From: Puia dinghuensis
GTDB lineage: Bacteria; Bacteroidota; Bacteroidia; Chitinophagales; Chitinophagaceae
Assembly (NCBI GenBank): GCA_026225275.1
Contig: JAMFSL010000169.1
Span: 26,341-90,340, forward strand
Direction of reading: 5' to 3'
DNA: 64,000 nt
A model generated the notes under the pieces. It did not search any database. It saw nothing but the letters and a program-made list of their open reading frames with translations, and was not told the origin of the DNA. The position numbers and the translations under genes were made by a program. Shown here in pieces: positions 20,088 to 29,191 of the stretch (positions within the stretch are counted from its first letter, which is position 1; each line of letters opens with the position of its first letter).

Positions 20088-23000
20088 TCAATTCTTAAAC
20101 CAGCCGGAAGGGATGTCCACGGGTTCCGATCCGTTGACGCTATATTTTAATTTCAGCGTATAGCCGCCGCCGCCTTCAATAAAATCAAGGTTGAAAGGCT
20201 GTAGTCCCTTCCTCAGCGCGATCTGGCCATTCTTTTCAATGGCCGAATGCAGGCCATCATTATCCACGACCACGCGGTCGGCTATTTTCAGGACTCCGCC
20301 ATCGTCGCAGGTCAGGAAAAAGCTGTAGATGCCGTCGGCAGGAATATCGATATATCCTTTATAGTTGATGGCGAAGGATGGGGCGGTCACCGTTGAAGGC
20401 ACGGTGATCGTGTTCGAAAGAAAGGTGCTGTCACTTTTGGCCCCGCCGATCAGGCTCGTTTGCTTGAAAAAGGCCTTATAATATTGACAGACTAATCCCG
20501 GATGAGTGTCACCACCGTCCGTCCTGATCGCCTCCGCATAATCCTGCTGCTTAAAATGCAGCGTATAAATATCACCGCGTAAGCCATTCGGTGTAAATGC
20601 AGCCAGCTTGATCGTCATTGACTGCTTAATGATCAACGGCGCCTTTAATTCGGCCGCCGACATCCCGGGCAGGCTCCCATCGGTGGTATACAGGATCCGC
20701 ATATCAGCCAGGGGCTTTTTAACGGTCATCGTATCCGCATCGACGAAAACATTTTCCGTAATAATGCCCGGCAGATCCGGCAGCCGGTAATGCACCTGTA
20801 ATTCATCCAGGCGCCTATATTGCCGCTGCAACCTGTCGAGGTAAGAAGGATACGCCTGACTTTGATTGGTCCATAACAACTCAGCCAGCGCCGTCATCCT
20901 GGGCATGAACATATAATCAGCCCGGCGTTCGGAGGGAATATTCTCTGACCAGAGTTCAGCCTGCGCTCCGATGATGGCCTTTCTCTCCTCTCCTACCAGC
21001 CTGGCGGGAATGGGATTGAAATGATATACCCTCGACAATGAATTTTGGTCGGGCGGATTATCGAAATACAACGGATCACCCGGGGCCATAATGACCGAAT
21101 TACCGTTCCTGGCGGCTTTCACCGGCGCATCGGGCACCCAACTCCGCCAGTACATGACTAAGGCTGTCGGATTAATACCTCCTTCAATCACTTCGTCCCA
21201 GCCGATCAGCCGCCTGCCTTTGGAACGAAAAAATTTCTCCATCCGGTTGATAAAATAGCTCTGTAAAGCCGGCAGATCCGCAATACCTTCCCGCTGCATT
21301 AAAGCCTTGCAGGCCGCTGATTTTGCCCAATCAGAACGATCCACCTCATCGCCGCCGATATGGATATATGGAGAAGGGAAAATATCCATTATTTCGGTGA
21401 ATACATTTTCGGCGAACTCAAAAGTCGTCTCATTACAGGGGCAGATGGGTTTGGAGAAAAGCTCACCGAACGTATTCTGACCATTGCAGCTCAAATACGG
21501 ATAGGCAGTAATGGCCGCCATCATGTGGCCGGGCATATCGATCTCGGGAATGATATCAATGTGTCTGGCGGCCGCATAAGCTACGAGGCCTTTCAGCTGC
21601 TCCTGGGTGTAAAATCCGCCGTACAATGTTTTGCCATCCTTATGGCGGATATGTTGCGGATCGATCGCGAAATCAGGATTATCATGAGATTTCCTCATAC
21701 AGGCCGAATCGTTCTTATCGAAAGTGCGCCATGCTCCCTGTTCGGTCAGCAGGGGATACTTTTTTATTTCGACACGCCAGCCCTGGTCATCCGTCAAATG
21801 CAGATGTAGCTTGTTCATCTTGTAGAGGGCCATCACGTCGATGAACTTTTTCAGATAGCCGATAGAAAAGAAATGACGCGAAACATCCAGGTGCATCCCA
21901 CGCCATGACCAGGCAGGCGCATCCTCGATATCGACGGCGGGCAATACGATTTTTGGTAAATGATCATGACCGGCCCGCTCTGCCCGGGCGGGTAATAATT
22001 GCCTGATCGTTTGCACGGCCATGAACATCCCTGCCGCCGTTCGGGCGGCAAGGGTCATCCCCATAGGCGTGATGACCAAATGATATCCTTCCTCCGCTGC
22101 AATGCTGCTGTCATAGACGAACCGGATGGCATTTTTACCGGCTGTCGTGCCCTTGGCCAACGGTTGACCAAAGCTATTCGCCAGCAGTACGTTGAAGGCA
22201 TCCGCTTCATTCCTGAATAATGGGCCGCCCGGGAGTACGATAGTCGTAGCGGGCGTAATGATGAAATGGCCGGGCGCAGGCGTCAATTGAGTTGGATAGG
22301 GAATGATCGGATATCGTGTATCGGCCTCCTGTGCCGTAGACTGCAAAGCAAAAAATAATAATAAAAATAGCGCCAACCCGCCCTTAACGAATGCTTCTAT
22401 CAACCGCAGAACCCCCGCGCCTTCCTGGCCGCTGCTGGGATTCGGGCCTTTGTCAAGGAAGTACCTGACAGTAGCGTCAATCATAGGCTGCTGCACGTGC
22501 TGCAACGGATCGAAGGAAAGGATAGCCGTTCCATCCTCCGTCATGACAGTAATAATGTCGGTGCTGAAAACAGAAAAGCTAATGGTACCCTTTGTGCCGA
22601 TGATTTCACAATGGTCACGTGTGGCAGACGGTGCGGCGTTGAAGCACCAGGTTCCGCTGAACGCAACGCCGTTCTCATACAGAATATTTCCAGTCACCAG
22701 ATCGTCCGCATCGTATTGATCGCCCTGGTTGGTGGCAATGCCTGTCACTTTTCGGGCGGCCCCGAAGAAATAGGACATCAGGTCAAGCTGATGCGTACCA
22801 AGGTCGTGAAACAGACCGCCGCCTGCAATAGCAGGTATGACCCGCCAACCGATTCCCGGATCCGCCATTTCGGCTGCCGTCATCCGAGGTTTGGTCAATT
22901 CAAGCCGGACCAGCAGGACTTCCCCGATGGCCTTTTCGTCGATTAACTGTTTGACTTTCTTAAATCGTGGTTGTTCACGACGATAATGCGCGACAACTAG

Positions 23001-23357
23001 TTTGATCCCTTTGGCCGCTGCGATATCGTTCATCCGGCAAGCGGCAGCATAATCATTCGCCATCGGCTTTTCGACATAGACCGGTTTGCCGGCCTGAAGG
23101 GCGGCAATAGCGTATTCTTCATGCGAAGAAGGTGGCGTCGCGACATAAATAGCATTAACCTCCGGATCGTGGATGAGTTTTTCTGCATCGTCGTACCAGC
23201 GCGGGACATGATGGCGGAGGGCATAATCCTGTGCCTTGGCAGCATCCCGACGCATGACGGCCACCAATCTGGAATGTTCAACCTTGTTAAAGGCGGGGCC
23301 GCTTTTGCGTTCCGTGACATCCCCGCAACCGATAATTCCCCAATGAAGTGTTTGCAT
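20088..23357 (-). CDS. Gfo/Idh/MocA dehydrogenase fused in frame to GH20 beta-N-acetylhexosaminidase with PA14 domain
   Basis: One uninterrupted 1089-aa frame containing two normally separate proteins. Residues 1-~325 are a Gfo/Idh/MocA oxidoreductase: Rossmann motif GIIGCGDV, EKP at 96-98, GGGLFHDLGTHQLDL near 179-193. Residues ~328-343 (LALFLLLFFALQSTAQ) form a signal-peptide-like hydrophobic stretch. Residues ~345-480 are a GH20 N-terminal domain and ~480-830 the GH20 barrel with catalytic D670-E671 in HIGGDEVDRSDW. A chitobiase-C-like stretch (RILYTTDGSLP) and a PA14-like domain (~940-1085) follow. GH20 enzymes release terminal beta-linked GlcNAc or GalNAc. An in-frame TTG at 22376 could start a separate GH20. 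It converges on the SusC/SusD operon. Both halves look intact. Confidence 0.88.
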   Translation of the reverse strand: MQTLHWGIIGCGDVTERKSGPAFNKVEHSRLVAVMRRDAAKAQDYALRHHVPRWYDDAEKLIHDPEVNAIYVATPPSSHEEYAIAALQAGKPVYVEKPMANDYAAACRMNDIAAAKGIKLVVAHYRREQPRFKKVKQLIDEKAIGEVLLVRLELTKPRMTAAEMADPGIGWRVIPAIAGGGLFHDLGTHQLDLMSYFFGAARKVTGIATNQGDQYDADDLVTGNILYENGVAFSGTWCFNAAPSATRDHCEIIGTKGTISFSVFSTDIITVMTEDGTAILSFDPLQHVQQPMIDATVRYFLDKGPNPSSGQEGAGVLRLIEAFVKGGLALFLLLFFALQSTAQEADTRYPIIPYPTQLTPAPGHFIITPATTIVLPGGPLFRNEADAFNVLLANSFGQPLAKGTTAGKNAIRFVYDSSIAAEEGYHLVITPMGMTLAARTAAGMFMAVQTIRQLLPARAERAGHDHLPKIVLPAVDIEDAPAWSWRGMHLDVSRHFFSIGYLKKFIDVMALYKMNKLHLHLTDDQGWRVEIKKYPLLTEQGAWRTFDKNDSACMRKSHDNPDFAIDPQHIRHKDGKTLYGGFYTQEQLKGLVAYAAARHIDIIPEIDMPGHMMAAITAYPYLSCNGQNTFGELFSKPICPCNETTFEFAENVFTEIMDIFPSPYIHIGGDEVDRSDWAKSAACKALMQREGIADLPALQSYFINRMEKFFRSKGRRLIGWDEVIEGGINPTALVMYWRSWVPDAPVKAARNGNSVIMAPGDPLYFDNPPDQNSLSRVYHFNPIPARLVGEERKAIIGAQAELWSENIPSERRADYMFMPRMTALAELLWTNQSQAYPSYLDRLQRQYRRLDELQVHYRLPDLPGIITENVFVDADTMTVKKPLADMRILYTTDGSLPGMSAAELKAPLIIKQSMTIKLAAFTPNGLRGDIYTLHFKQQDYAEAIRTDGGDTHPGLVCQYYKAFFKQTSLIGGAKSDSTFLSNTITVPSTVTAPSFAINYKGYIDIPADGIYSFFLTCDDGGVLKIADRVVVDNDGLHSAIEKNGQIALRKGLQPFNLDFIEGGGGYTLKLKYSVNGSEPVDIPSGWFKN

Positions 23358-23380
23358 ATGTAGTATTCAAAACTACATAT
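23356..23380. promoter_or_regulatory. Inverted repeat overlapping the promoter of the MocA-GH20 gene (operator candidate)
   Basis: A perfect 9-bp inverted repeat, ATATGTAGT-7 nt-ACTACATAT, overlaps the start codon (23355-23357). It also contains an exact minus-strand -7 element TAGTTTTG (23368-23375). A regulator bound here would block both RNA polymerase and translation initiation. Confidence 0.5.
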
Positions 23381-23444
23381 TCCCCGCAGAATTTAGACAT
23401 CCAATAAATATTACATACATTAGTCAGCGAAACCTATCTCGGCT

Positions 23445-25679
23445 ATGCAAAAACGGCTACGAAGTCTTGCTCTGATGATGCTGTCCCTGATTGGGCTGAC
23501 GGCCGGCGCACAAATGAATAAAGTGGATTCATTGGCTCAGTTGATCGACCACCGGGCTGCCAACGACAGTGTCAAGGCCGACCTGATGGTCCAATTAGCA
23601 AAGATGCTGGCTTATTCCGACCCTGGCCGGGCCATGAAGATAGCTGACGCCGAATTGCCCATGGCCCAACAATTACATTACAAAACTGGTATCCTTGGCG
23701 GATACAATGTCAAGACCAGCCTGCTGTTCATCACCGGCAACCTGCAGCAGGGACTGATGGTTGGCGAAGAATTTCTACGGGCAGCCAACCAGTTCCACAG
23801 CCAGGCCGGTTCCATTACCGCCAACAGCCTGATGGGCATCATGTATTCCCAGGGCGGCAATTATGCCAAAGCGTTGGAATACATGCTCGCTTCATTGAAG
23901 ATAGCCGAACAAACCCACGATCAATCCAGGATTTCGGCATTGGACCAGAATATCGGTAATGTGTATAATGACATGGAAGATTATGACAAAGCCATCGGGT
24001 ATTATAAAAACGCCATCACCATCACGGAGACCCTCGTCCCCCCTACCCCCGTCCCTCCTTCTTTGTATAATAATATCGGCTCGGTCCTGATCCGTCAGCA
24101 AAAATATGCTGCCGCCATCGATTACCTGGAGAAGGGTAAGGAGATTAGCCAGCAAACGAACAACAAACGTTCGCTCGCCGGAGCGCTGACGAACCTGTCA
24201 GATGCCTGGCATAACCTGGGCGACGACGAAAAATCATACGAATATGGCCGGCAGGCACTGGCGATCAGCCGGGCCCTGGGCGACAAAAGGTCGATGGCCA
24301 ACGCCATGATCAACGTCGGCACAGCCATCAATGATGTATCCGACAAAACATTGACCGACCAGCACATCGACCCGAAGGATCGTTCCACCCTGGCCATATC
24401 GACACTGGACAGCGCTATTCAAATGGCTTCAACCATCGGGGATCCGGCAACAAAAGAAGAAGCCTACAAAGAGTTAAGCGATATCTCGGAAAAGCAAAAA
24501 AACTTTCCACTGGCCATTTCTTCCCTCAGGATGTACAACCACCTGCACGATACGATCGTCAATAACGACAACGAGAAAAGTATCATGCGGAAGTTTATCC
24601 AATACGATTTTGATAAGAAGGCGGCGGAGATCCAATTACAGCAGCAAATCACCGAGGCCAGGCTAAAGGAACAGCAGCTGCTGTCCCATGAAGCATCCCA
24701 GCAGCTGAAGATCAATCAAAACGAACTATCGCTGAGCAATAAGGACAGGGATCTGCAAAAACTGGCCGCGCAGAAAGAACAGGTAGAACTGATGAAAGAA
24801 GAACAGAAAAAGCGGGATATCCAGACCCTTGCCAATCAAAAAGACAAGATCCAGGCCCTGGAGATCGCCGGCCAGAGAAGGCTTAAATATGGGCTGATCG
24901 CCGGGCTGCTGCTGATCGGGGCCATCGGGATCCTGATCTATCGCCAAAGCGCCTCACGCAAGGTGGCTAATCAAAGGCTCACGCTGATCAATGGACAGCT
25001 GGACGAAGCCAATAGGGTAAAAGCAAGGTTCCTGGGTATTATCAGCCACGATCTCCGCAGTCCCGTGGCCAATCTGATTAGCCTGATCAATCTCCGGAAA
25101 GAGGCCCCGGACCTGCTGAACGAAGAAGGAATGGCTTACGGTCAGCAAAAGATCACCGACACGGCAGAGAACTTATTATATGTCATGGAAGATATCCTGC
25201 TATGGAGCAAAGGGCAAATGGTCGCGTTCAAACCGCATATAAAAGCTTTGTCAATCCACAGTGTGTTTACGGAAATGCAGCTGCTCTATGCCGGCAACGG
25301 TCACGTCCGCATCCTGTTCAGCAATCCGCAGAACCTGCAGATCAATACCGATGAAGATTACCTGAAGACCATCCTGCGAAATCTGACCTCCAATGCCATC
25401 AAGGCCGTCGATGGCCGACCTGATGCGCTCATCGAATGGAAGGCCTGGCGTGAAAATCAACAACTAGCCTGCCTCTCCATCACCGACAACGGTCCGGGTA
25501 TCTCGACTACACAACGGGCCGCACTTTTCAACAATGAGGCCGATATAGGGATCAAACACGGACTAGGGCTTCCCCTGGTCAGAGATTTTGCCGAGGCCGT
25601 CAACTGTACCATCGAGGTGAGCGCCGCCGCCGGAGGCGGTACCACCTTCCTTCTGCTGTTCAGGGAATATAATAACTAG
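23445..25679 (+). CDS. TPR-containing membrane sensor histidine kinase
   Basis: Sensor kinase of 744 aa of a type common in Bacteroidota. Signal peptide 1-22; periplasmic tetratricopeptide repeats over ~40-380 (for example GNVYNDMEDYDKAIGYYKNAI); a coiled coil ~385-475 rich in Q, E and K; one TM at 481-500; HisKA with FLGIISHDLRSPVA (acceptor H535); a HATPase_c domain with N-box LTSNAIKAV, DNGPGI and GLGLPLVRDFAEA. There is no receiver domain and no adjacent response regulator on this strand. It ends convergently with the hybrid kinase, sharing a CTAG that serves as both stop codons. Confidence 0.92.
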   Translation: MQKRLRSLALMMLSLIGLTAGAQMNKVDSLAQLIDHRAANDSVKADLMVQLAKMLAYSDPGRAMKIADAELPMAQQLHYKTGILGGYNVKTSLLFITGNLQQGLMVGEEFLRAANQFHSQAGSITANSLMGIMYSQGGNYAKALEYMLASLKIAEQTHDQSRISALDQNIGNVYNDMEDYDKAIGYYKNAITITETLVPPTPVPPSLYNNIGSVLIRQQKYAAAIDYLEKGKEISQQTNNKRSLAGALTNLSDAWHNLGDDEKSYEYGRQALAISRALGDKRSMANAMINVGTAINDVSDKTLTDQHIDPKDRSTLAISTLDSAIQMASTIGDPATKEEAYKELSDISEKQKNFPLAISSLRMYNHLHDTIVNNDNEKSIMRKFIQYDFDKKAAEIQLQQQITEARLKEQQLLSHEASQQLKINQNELSLSNKDRDLQKLAAQKEQVELMKEEQKKRDIQTLANQKDKIQALEIAGQRRLKYGLIAGLLLIGAIGILIYRQSASRKVANQRLTLINGQLDEANRVKARFLGIISHDLRSPVANLISLINLRKEAPDLLNEEGMAYGQQKITDTAENLLYVMEDILLWSKGQMVAFKPHIKALSIHSVFTEMQLLYAGNGHVRILFSNPQNLQINTDEDYLKTILRNLTSNAIKAVDGRPDALIEWKAWRENQQLACLSITDNGPGISTTQRAALFNNEADIGIKHGLGLPLVRDFAEAVNCTIEVSAAAGGGTTFLLLFREYNN

Positions 25680-27415
25680 GATACCGCCGTTAACACGCGG
25701 GGCGATAGCGCAAGGATCCGCCTATATAAATCGGAAAACTCGAAAGGTTTTGTCATGTAATCATTCATCCCGACTTCGAAGCAGCGAACCCGTTCGCCGA
25801 TCAGCGCCGTGGCTGTCATAGCGATAATCGGGATTTGCGATCCAAGCTCGCCACGAATACGCCGGGTCGCCGCATAGCCATCCATGACAGGCATTTGCAG
25901 GTCCATGATGATGAGGTCATAATTTTCATCCTGTTCTAAATGCCGGACGGCCTCCTCACCATTACCGGCCAGCTGTACGACGCCTCCGCCCCGTCTCAAT
26001 ACATGCTCGACCAATTGCCGATTGATTTCGTTGTCTTCGGCCACGAGAAAACGCTTGCCTGCGAGGCATTGGCTATAGTCAGCCAGCGTTGCAGCCACAG
26101 CTGCCGGAGAAACGGCGGCCTCTGTTGAAGTATAACCATACGTCAACTGAAAACTGAAGACCGACCCTCGCCCTTCGATACTTTCCGCCACGATGCTGCC
26201 CCCTTGTAACTGCACCAGCCGATGGCTGATCGCCAGGCCCAAACCGGTGCCTCCGTATCTTCGGGAAATATCTACCCCGCCCTGTGAAAAATGGTCGAAG
26301 ATATAGGGAAGACTGGCCTCCGGGATACCGATGCCGGTATCGGCCACGGAAAAGAGCAGGGTGATCGCGGTGGCCGTACGATCCTGCAGTCCGACATGCA
26401 GCTTTACCGATCCCTTATCTGTAAATTTGACAGCGTTGCCGATCAGGTTGATCAATACCTGGTTGAGCCGGTAAGGATCTCCCCGCAGAGAATCCGGTAT
26501 GGCCGGATCGATCGTCGCCTGTAACGTAATATCTTTTTTCTTCACGCGGTGGTCGAAGATGCCTTTTACATTATCCAGCACGTCTTTCGGCCTGAAATCA
26601 ATCTTTTCAATGGCCAGCTTACCTGCCTTTATCTTGGAGAAATCAAGAATGTCATTGATAATAACCAGCAGATTACCCGCCGAACGTTTGATGATCCTGG
26701 CAAATTCCTTCTGCTGGTCCGTGAGCATTGTATCCAGCAGCAGGTCGGTCATCCCCTGGATGCCATTCATGGGCGTACGGATCTCGTGGCTCATATTGGC
26801 AAGGAACAGTTCCTGCATCTCTTTGGCCTTGTGCGCATCCCGGGTAGCAGCGATCAGCTGTTGCTGATATTGCACCCTTTCCGTGATATCCGTGGCGATG
26901 CCACCAATACCGATGGGGCTGCCATTATTGTCCAGTAAGGGGAATTTGATCGACAACAGGTGTACGTCCTTTCCTTGCGACTCGACCACCGTTTCGATCT
27001 CCAGTGATTTTCCTGACCGGATGACTTCATCATCCAGCAGTTTATAATGATCCGCTGCGGCTTCTTCGCTAAAATCGCGATCCGTACGGCCTATCACCTG
27101 ACTGTCCTGTACCTGTAACACTTCTCTGAATCGCCGGTTGACCATGACATAGCGCTGTTCCTGGTCTTTGATGTAGATCAGCGAAGTGCTGTTGTCCAGG
27201 ATGGATTGCAACCATGCCTGGTTTTCCTTTAATCGGCCTTCAGCCTGTTTACGCAGCTCGATATCCTGGTTGAGCCTGACTAATATAATGAAGATAAAGG
27301 CAAAGATCAGTGCATTGCCCCCGATCAGGGTGAAAGCAATCCGCTTGTCCGCCATATTGAAATAAATCAGCCATCCACAAAAACAGAGGGAAAAAAAGAG
27401 AAGAATAGAAGCCAT
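25676..27415 (-). CDS. Hybrid sensor histidine kinase / response regulator with PAS domain
   Basis: Membrane-anchored hybrid kinase of 579 aa. Two N-terminal TM helices (~1-19 and ~28-47), a PAS domain (~65-180, SILDNSTSLIYIKDQEQRY ... GGIATDITERV), HisKA (LFLANMSHEIRTPMNGI, acceptor H210), HATPase_c (LINLIGNAVKFT, DTGIGI, GGTGLGLAI) and a C-terminal receiver (~445-570) with the acceptor Asp in LIIMDLQMPVMDGY. The short N-terminal hairpin leaves almost no periplasmic sensor, so the PAS domain is the probable input. No HPt or output protein is nearby. Confidence 0.93.
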   Translation of the reverse strand: MASILLFFSLCFCGWLIYFNMADKRIAFTLIGGNALIFAFIFIILVRLNQDIELRKQAEGRLKENQAWLQSILDNSTSLIYIKDQEQRYVMVNRRFREVLQVQDSQVIGRTDRDFSEEAAADHYKLLDDEVIRSGKSLEIETVVESQGKDVHLLSIKFPLLDNNGSPIGIGGIATDITERVQYQQQLIAATRDAHKAKEMQELFLANMSHEIRTPMNGIQGMTDLLLDTMLTDQQKEFARIIKRSAGNLLVIINDILDFSKIKAGKLAIEKIDFRPKDVLDNVKGIFDHRVKKKDITLQATIDPAIPDSLRGDPYRLNQVLINLIGNAVKFTDKGSVKLHVGLQDRTATAITLLFSVADTGIGIPEASLPYIFDHFSQGGVDISRRYGGTGLGLAISHRLVQLQGGSIVAESIEGRGSVFSFQLTYGYTSTEAAVSPAAVAATLADYSQCLAGKRFLVAEDNEINRQLVEHVLRRGGGVVQLAGNGEEAVRHLEQDENYDLIIMDLQMPVMDGYAATRRIRGELGSQIPIIAMTATALIGERVRCFEVGMNDYMTKPFEFSDLYRRILALSPRVLTAVS

Positions 27416-27566
27416 GCTATCTTGCGCTGCAAGGCAATTTTTGCATTCAAAACGATTCTCATACAGGTTACGGTTCTAAGGGTCTAGGGTTATAGCCACT
27501 TAGTAACGTGCAAAACCACGTAAGATTTTCCGGCAGTGGATTTAGCGTCTTTTTTTTGCCTTACTA

Positions 27567-27585
27567 TAAGTGTATACACCTAAAA
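27567..27585. repeat. Copy 1 of a short dispersed repeat flanking the 27580-29055 gene
   Basis: TAAGTGTATACACCTAAAA, centred on the palindrome GTGTATACAC and overlapping the stop codon of the minus-strand gene. A near-identical copy, one base shorter, lies at 29166-29183 in the same orientation on the other side of that gene. Confidence 0.55.
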
Positions 27586-29055
27586 ACGGAACCGCAATCC
27601 CAGCGTTACCGGCAACGCCACGAGGTGATAGGTCATCGCCGACCCTTTATTATCGAAATACTGGCCCGCAGCCGACAGGCTGATCCCGAACCGGCAACTG
27701 AAGAAATAGGCAATGCCCATCCCGAGGCCCGCGGTCGGCCCTCCTTTCAGCGAAGGTTTCGTGGACAACGTATTGCCGCTGTTGACGATCTTGCCGTCAC
27801 CTACCGGGATCGCATAGCCGGCGGATAGAGACACATTGGCCTGCCAGCCAAGGGGACCGCCGATGGTTGCTTTGCCAAAGAGCTGGACGGGGATGATCGG
27901 TTTGGCGGGGTAGACGGTATTATAGGTATTGGCAGCAGCACCGGGATAGGGCAGATCGTCCTGGTAAGAAAGGGTGATATAGGAGGCGGAGAGACCTGCC
28001 TGGAACCAGTGACTGAAGATGCGCGAAATAGCCAGTTCGCCAGCCAGTTGTGCGCCATTGGTCCGGGTATGTTCAGTGGTATTGTGGTATCGGGGTATGG
28101 AATTAAAAGAAGCCCCACCATCTGCCGCTATTTCCCATTTCTTGTGACAGTCGTCATTGCTCTTCCTGTATTCCCGGATATAGGAAGTATCGGCCAAAAG
28201 ATAATAGAGGCTGTCGGGGCCTGTCGTAGAATCCGCTGTCAGCGGGATCCGTAATGATAACAGGGTATCACGGCATAACAACACCTGGCTGAACCATTCC
28301 TTGCCATATACTTTCGCCGGCAGGGAACCGCTGTCTTTTATAATAGTGACAGTATCGATACTGCGGACCAGGCGAACGAACGTGTCCAGTGTATTGCGCT
28401 TCTTCCCGGCAACGATCATCGCCTGGTAAAACCGGATGCTGATATGAAAAGGCCGGTCATGTGCGGGATGGCCTGCCAACAAAGTATCGGTCTGTGCTTT
28501 GATAGTGATATCCCGGCAACAGCCGGCGCCGCCGCCTGCGGCGGGGTCATTCGCAAAAAACGCATTTCCGCAAGTATGCAGCACGTAAAAATAACAGCCT
28601 GCAGGACCTGTTATCCGCCAGGCGGCAATGCCATCATCCCCTTCCCCTTCGGGGTTGAGCTTGACATAGATATAATTATTCTCCTTATTGAAGAATCCAA
28701 GATTGCCGATCGTACCGGGATTGATAAAGAGGTTTTCGATATTCGATATTTTCAGGTCTTTATACCCATTGGCGAATCCGATCTCGTGCAACAGGTCATT
28801 GAAAGCTGCGAATTCTTTTTTAAAAAGCCGGCGACTGGCCGGATCCTTTGCCCCTTTAAGAAATAAGGCTCGCGTGACAATACCACTGTCATATTGCAGG
28901 AAGGGAAACTGCGGATGATTGCCCAACTTCTCGGTGAACGTCCGGGGTCTCATCTGGGGGTCAAATTTGAATAAAACGGACTTCTGTGAGCATACCGACT
29001 GCGACCAAGCCTGTAGTGAAAGGATGACCAGGATTAAGGACAGAAAGCGGCGCAT
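27580..29055 (-). CDS. Secreted protein with C-terminal outer-membrane beta-barrel, function unknown
   Basis: I do not recognise a named family for this 491-aa protein. It has a signal peptide (residues ~1-19, ending AWSQ). The N-terminal ~300 residues are mostly alpha/beta and include a Cys-containing stretch (CYFYVLHTCGNAFFA ... GAGCC). The last ~170 residues alternate hydrophobic and polar residues as in a small OMP barrel, with repeated GLSAS, ANVSLSAGYAIP and ISLSAAGQYFD strands and a final aromatic-rich LRFRF. That ending fits Bam-dependent insertion. It stands alone between a hybrid kinase and a divergent lipoprotein gene and is flanked by two copies of a short repeat. Confidence 0.7.
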   Translation of the reverse strand: MRRFLSLILVILSLQAWSQSVCSQKSVLFKFDPQMRPRTFTEKLGNHPQFPFLQYDSGIVTRALFLKGAKDPASRRLFKKEFAAFNDLLHEIGFANGYKDLKISNIENLFINPGTIGNLGFFNKENNYIYVKLNPEGEGDDGIAAWRITGPAGCYFYVLHTCGNAFFANDPAAGGGAGCCRDITIKAQTDTLLAGHPAHDRPFHISIRFYQAMIVAGKKRNTLDTFVRLVRSIDTVTIIKDSGSLPAKVYGKEWFSQVLLCRDTLLSLRIPLTADSTTGPDSLYYLLADTSYIREYRKSNDDCHKKWEIAADGGASFNSIPRYHNTTEHTRTNGAQLAGELAISRIFSHWFQAGLSASYITLSYQDDLPYPGAAANTYNTVYPAKPIIPVQLFGKATIGGPLGWQANVSLSAGYAIPVGDGKIVNSGNTLSTKPSLKGGPTAGLGMGIAYFFSCRFGISLSAAGQYFDNKGSAMTYHLVALPVTLGLRFRF

Positions 29056-29165
29056 TAGTTTGAGTGTTTAGGACTGGTTTTTAGGGCCTGATTTTGTTAA
29101 TAACGTGTAATCAATCTTTTTCTTTTACATGGTAGAAAAATAATATATCGATCCACCCGTTAAAC

Positions 29166-29183
29166 TAAGTGTATCACCTAAAA
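29166..29183. repeat. Copy 2 of the short repeat flanking the 27580-29055 gene
   Basis: TAAGTGTATCACCTAAAA, identical to 27567-27585 except for one missing A in the middle. It ends 8 nt before the ATG of the lipoprotein gene at 29192, so it lies in that gene's 5' leader or promoter. Confidence 0.55.
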
Positions 29184-29191
29184 TCAACCAC

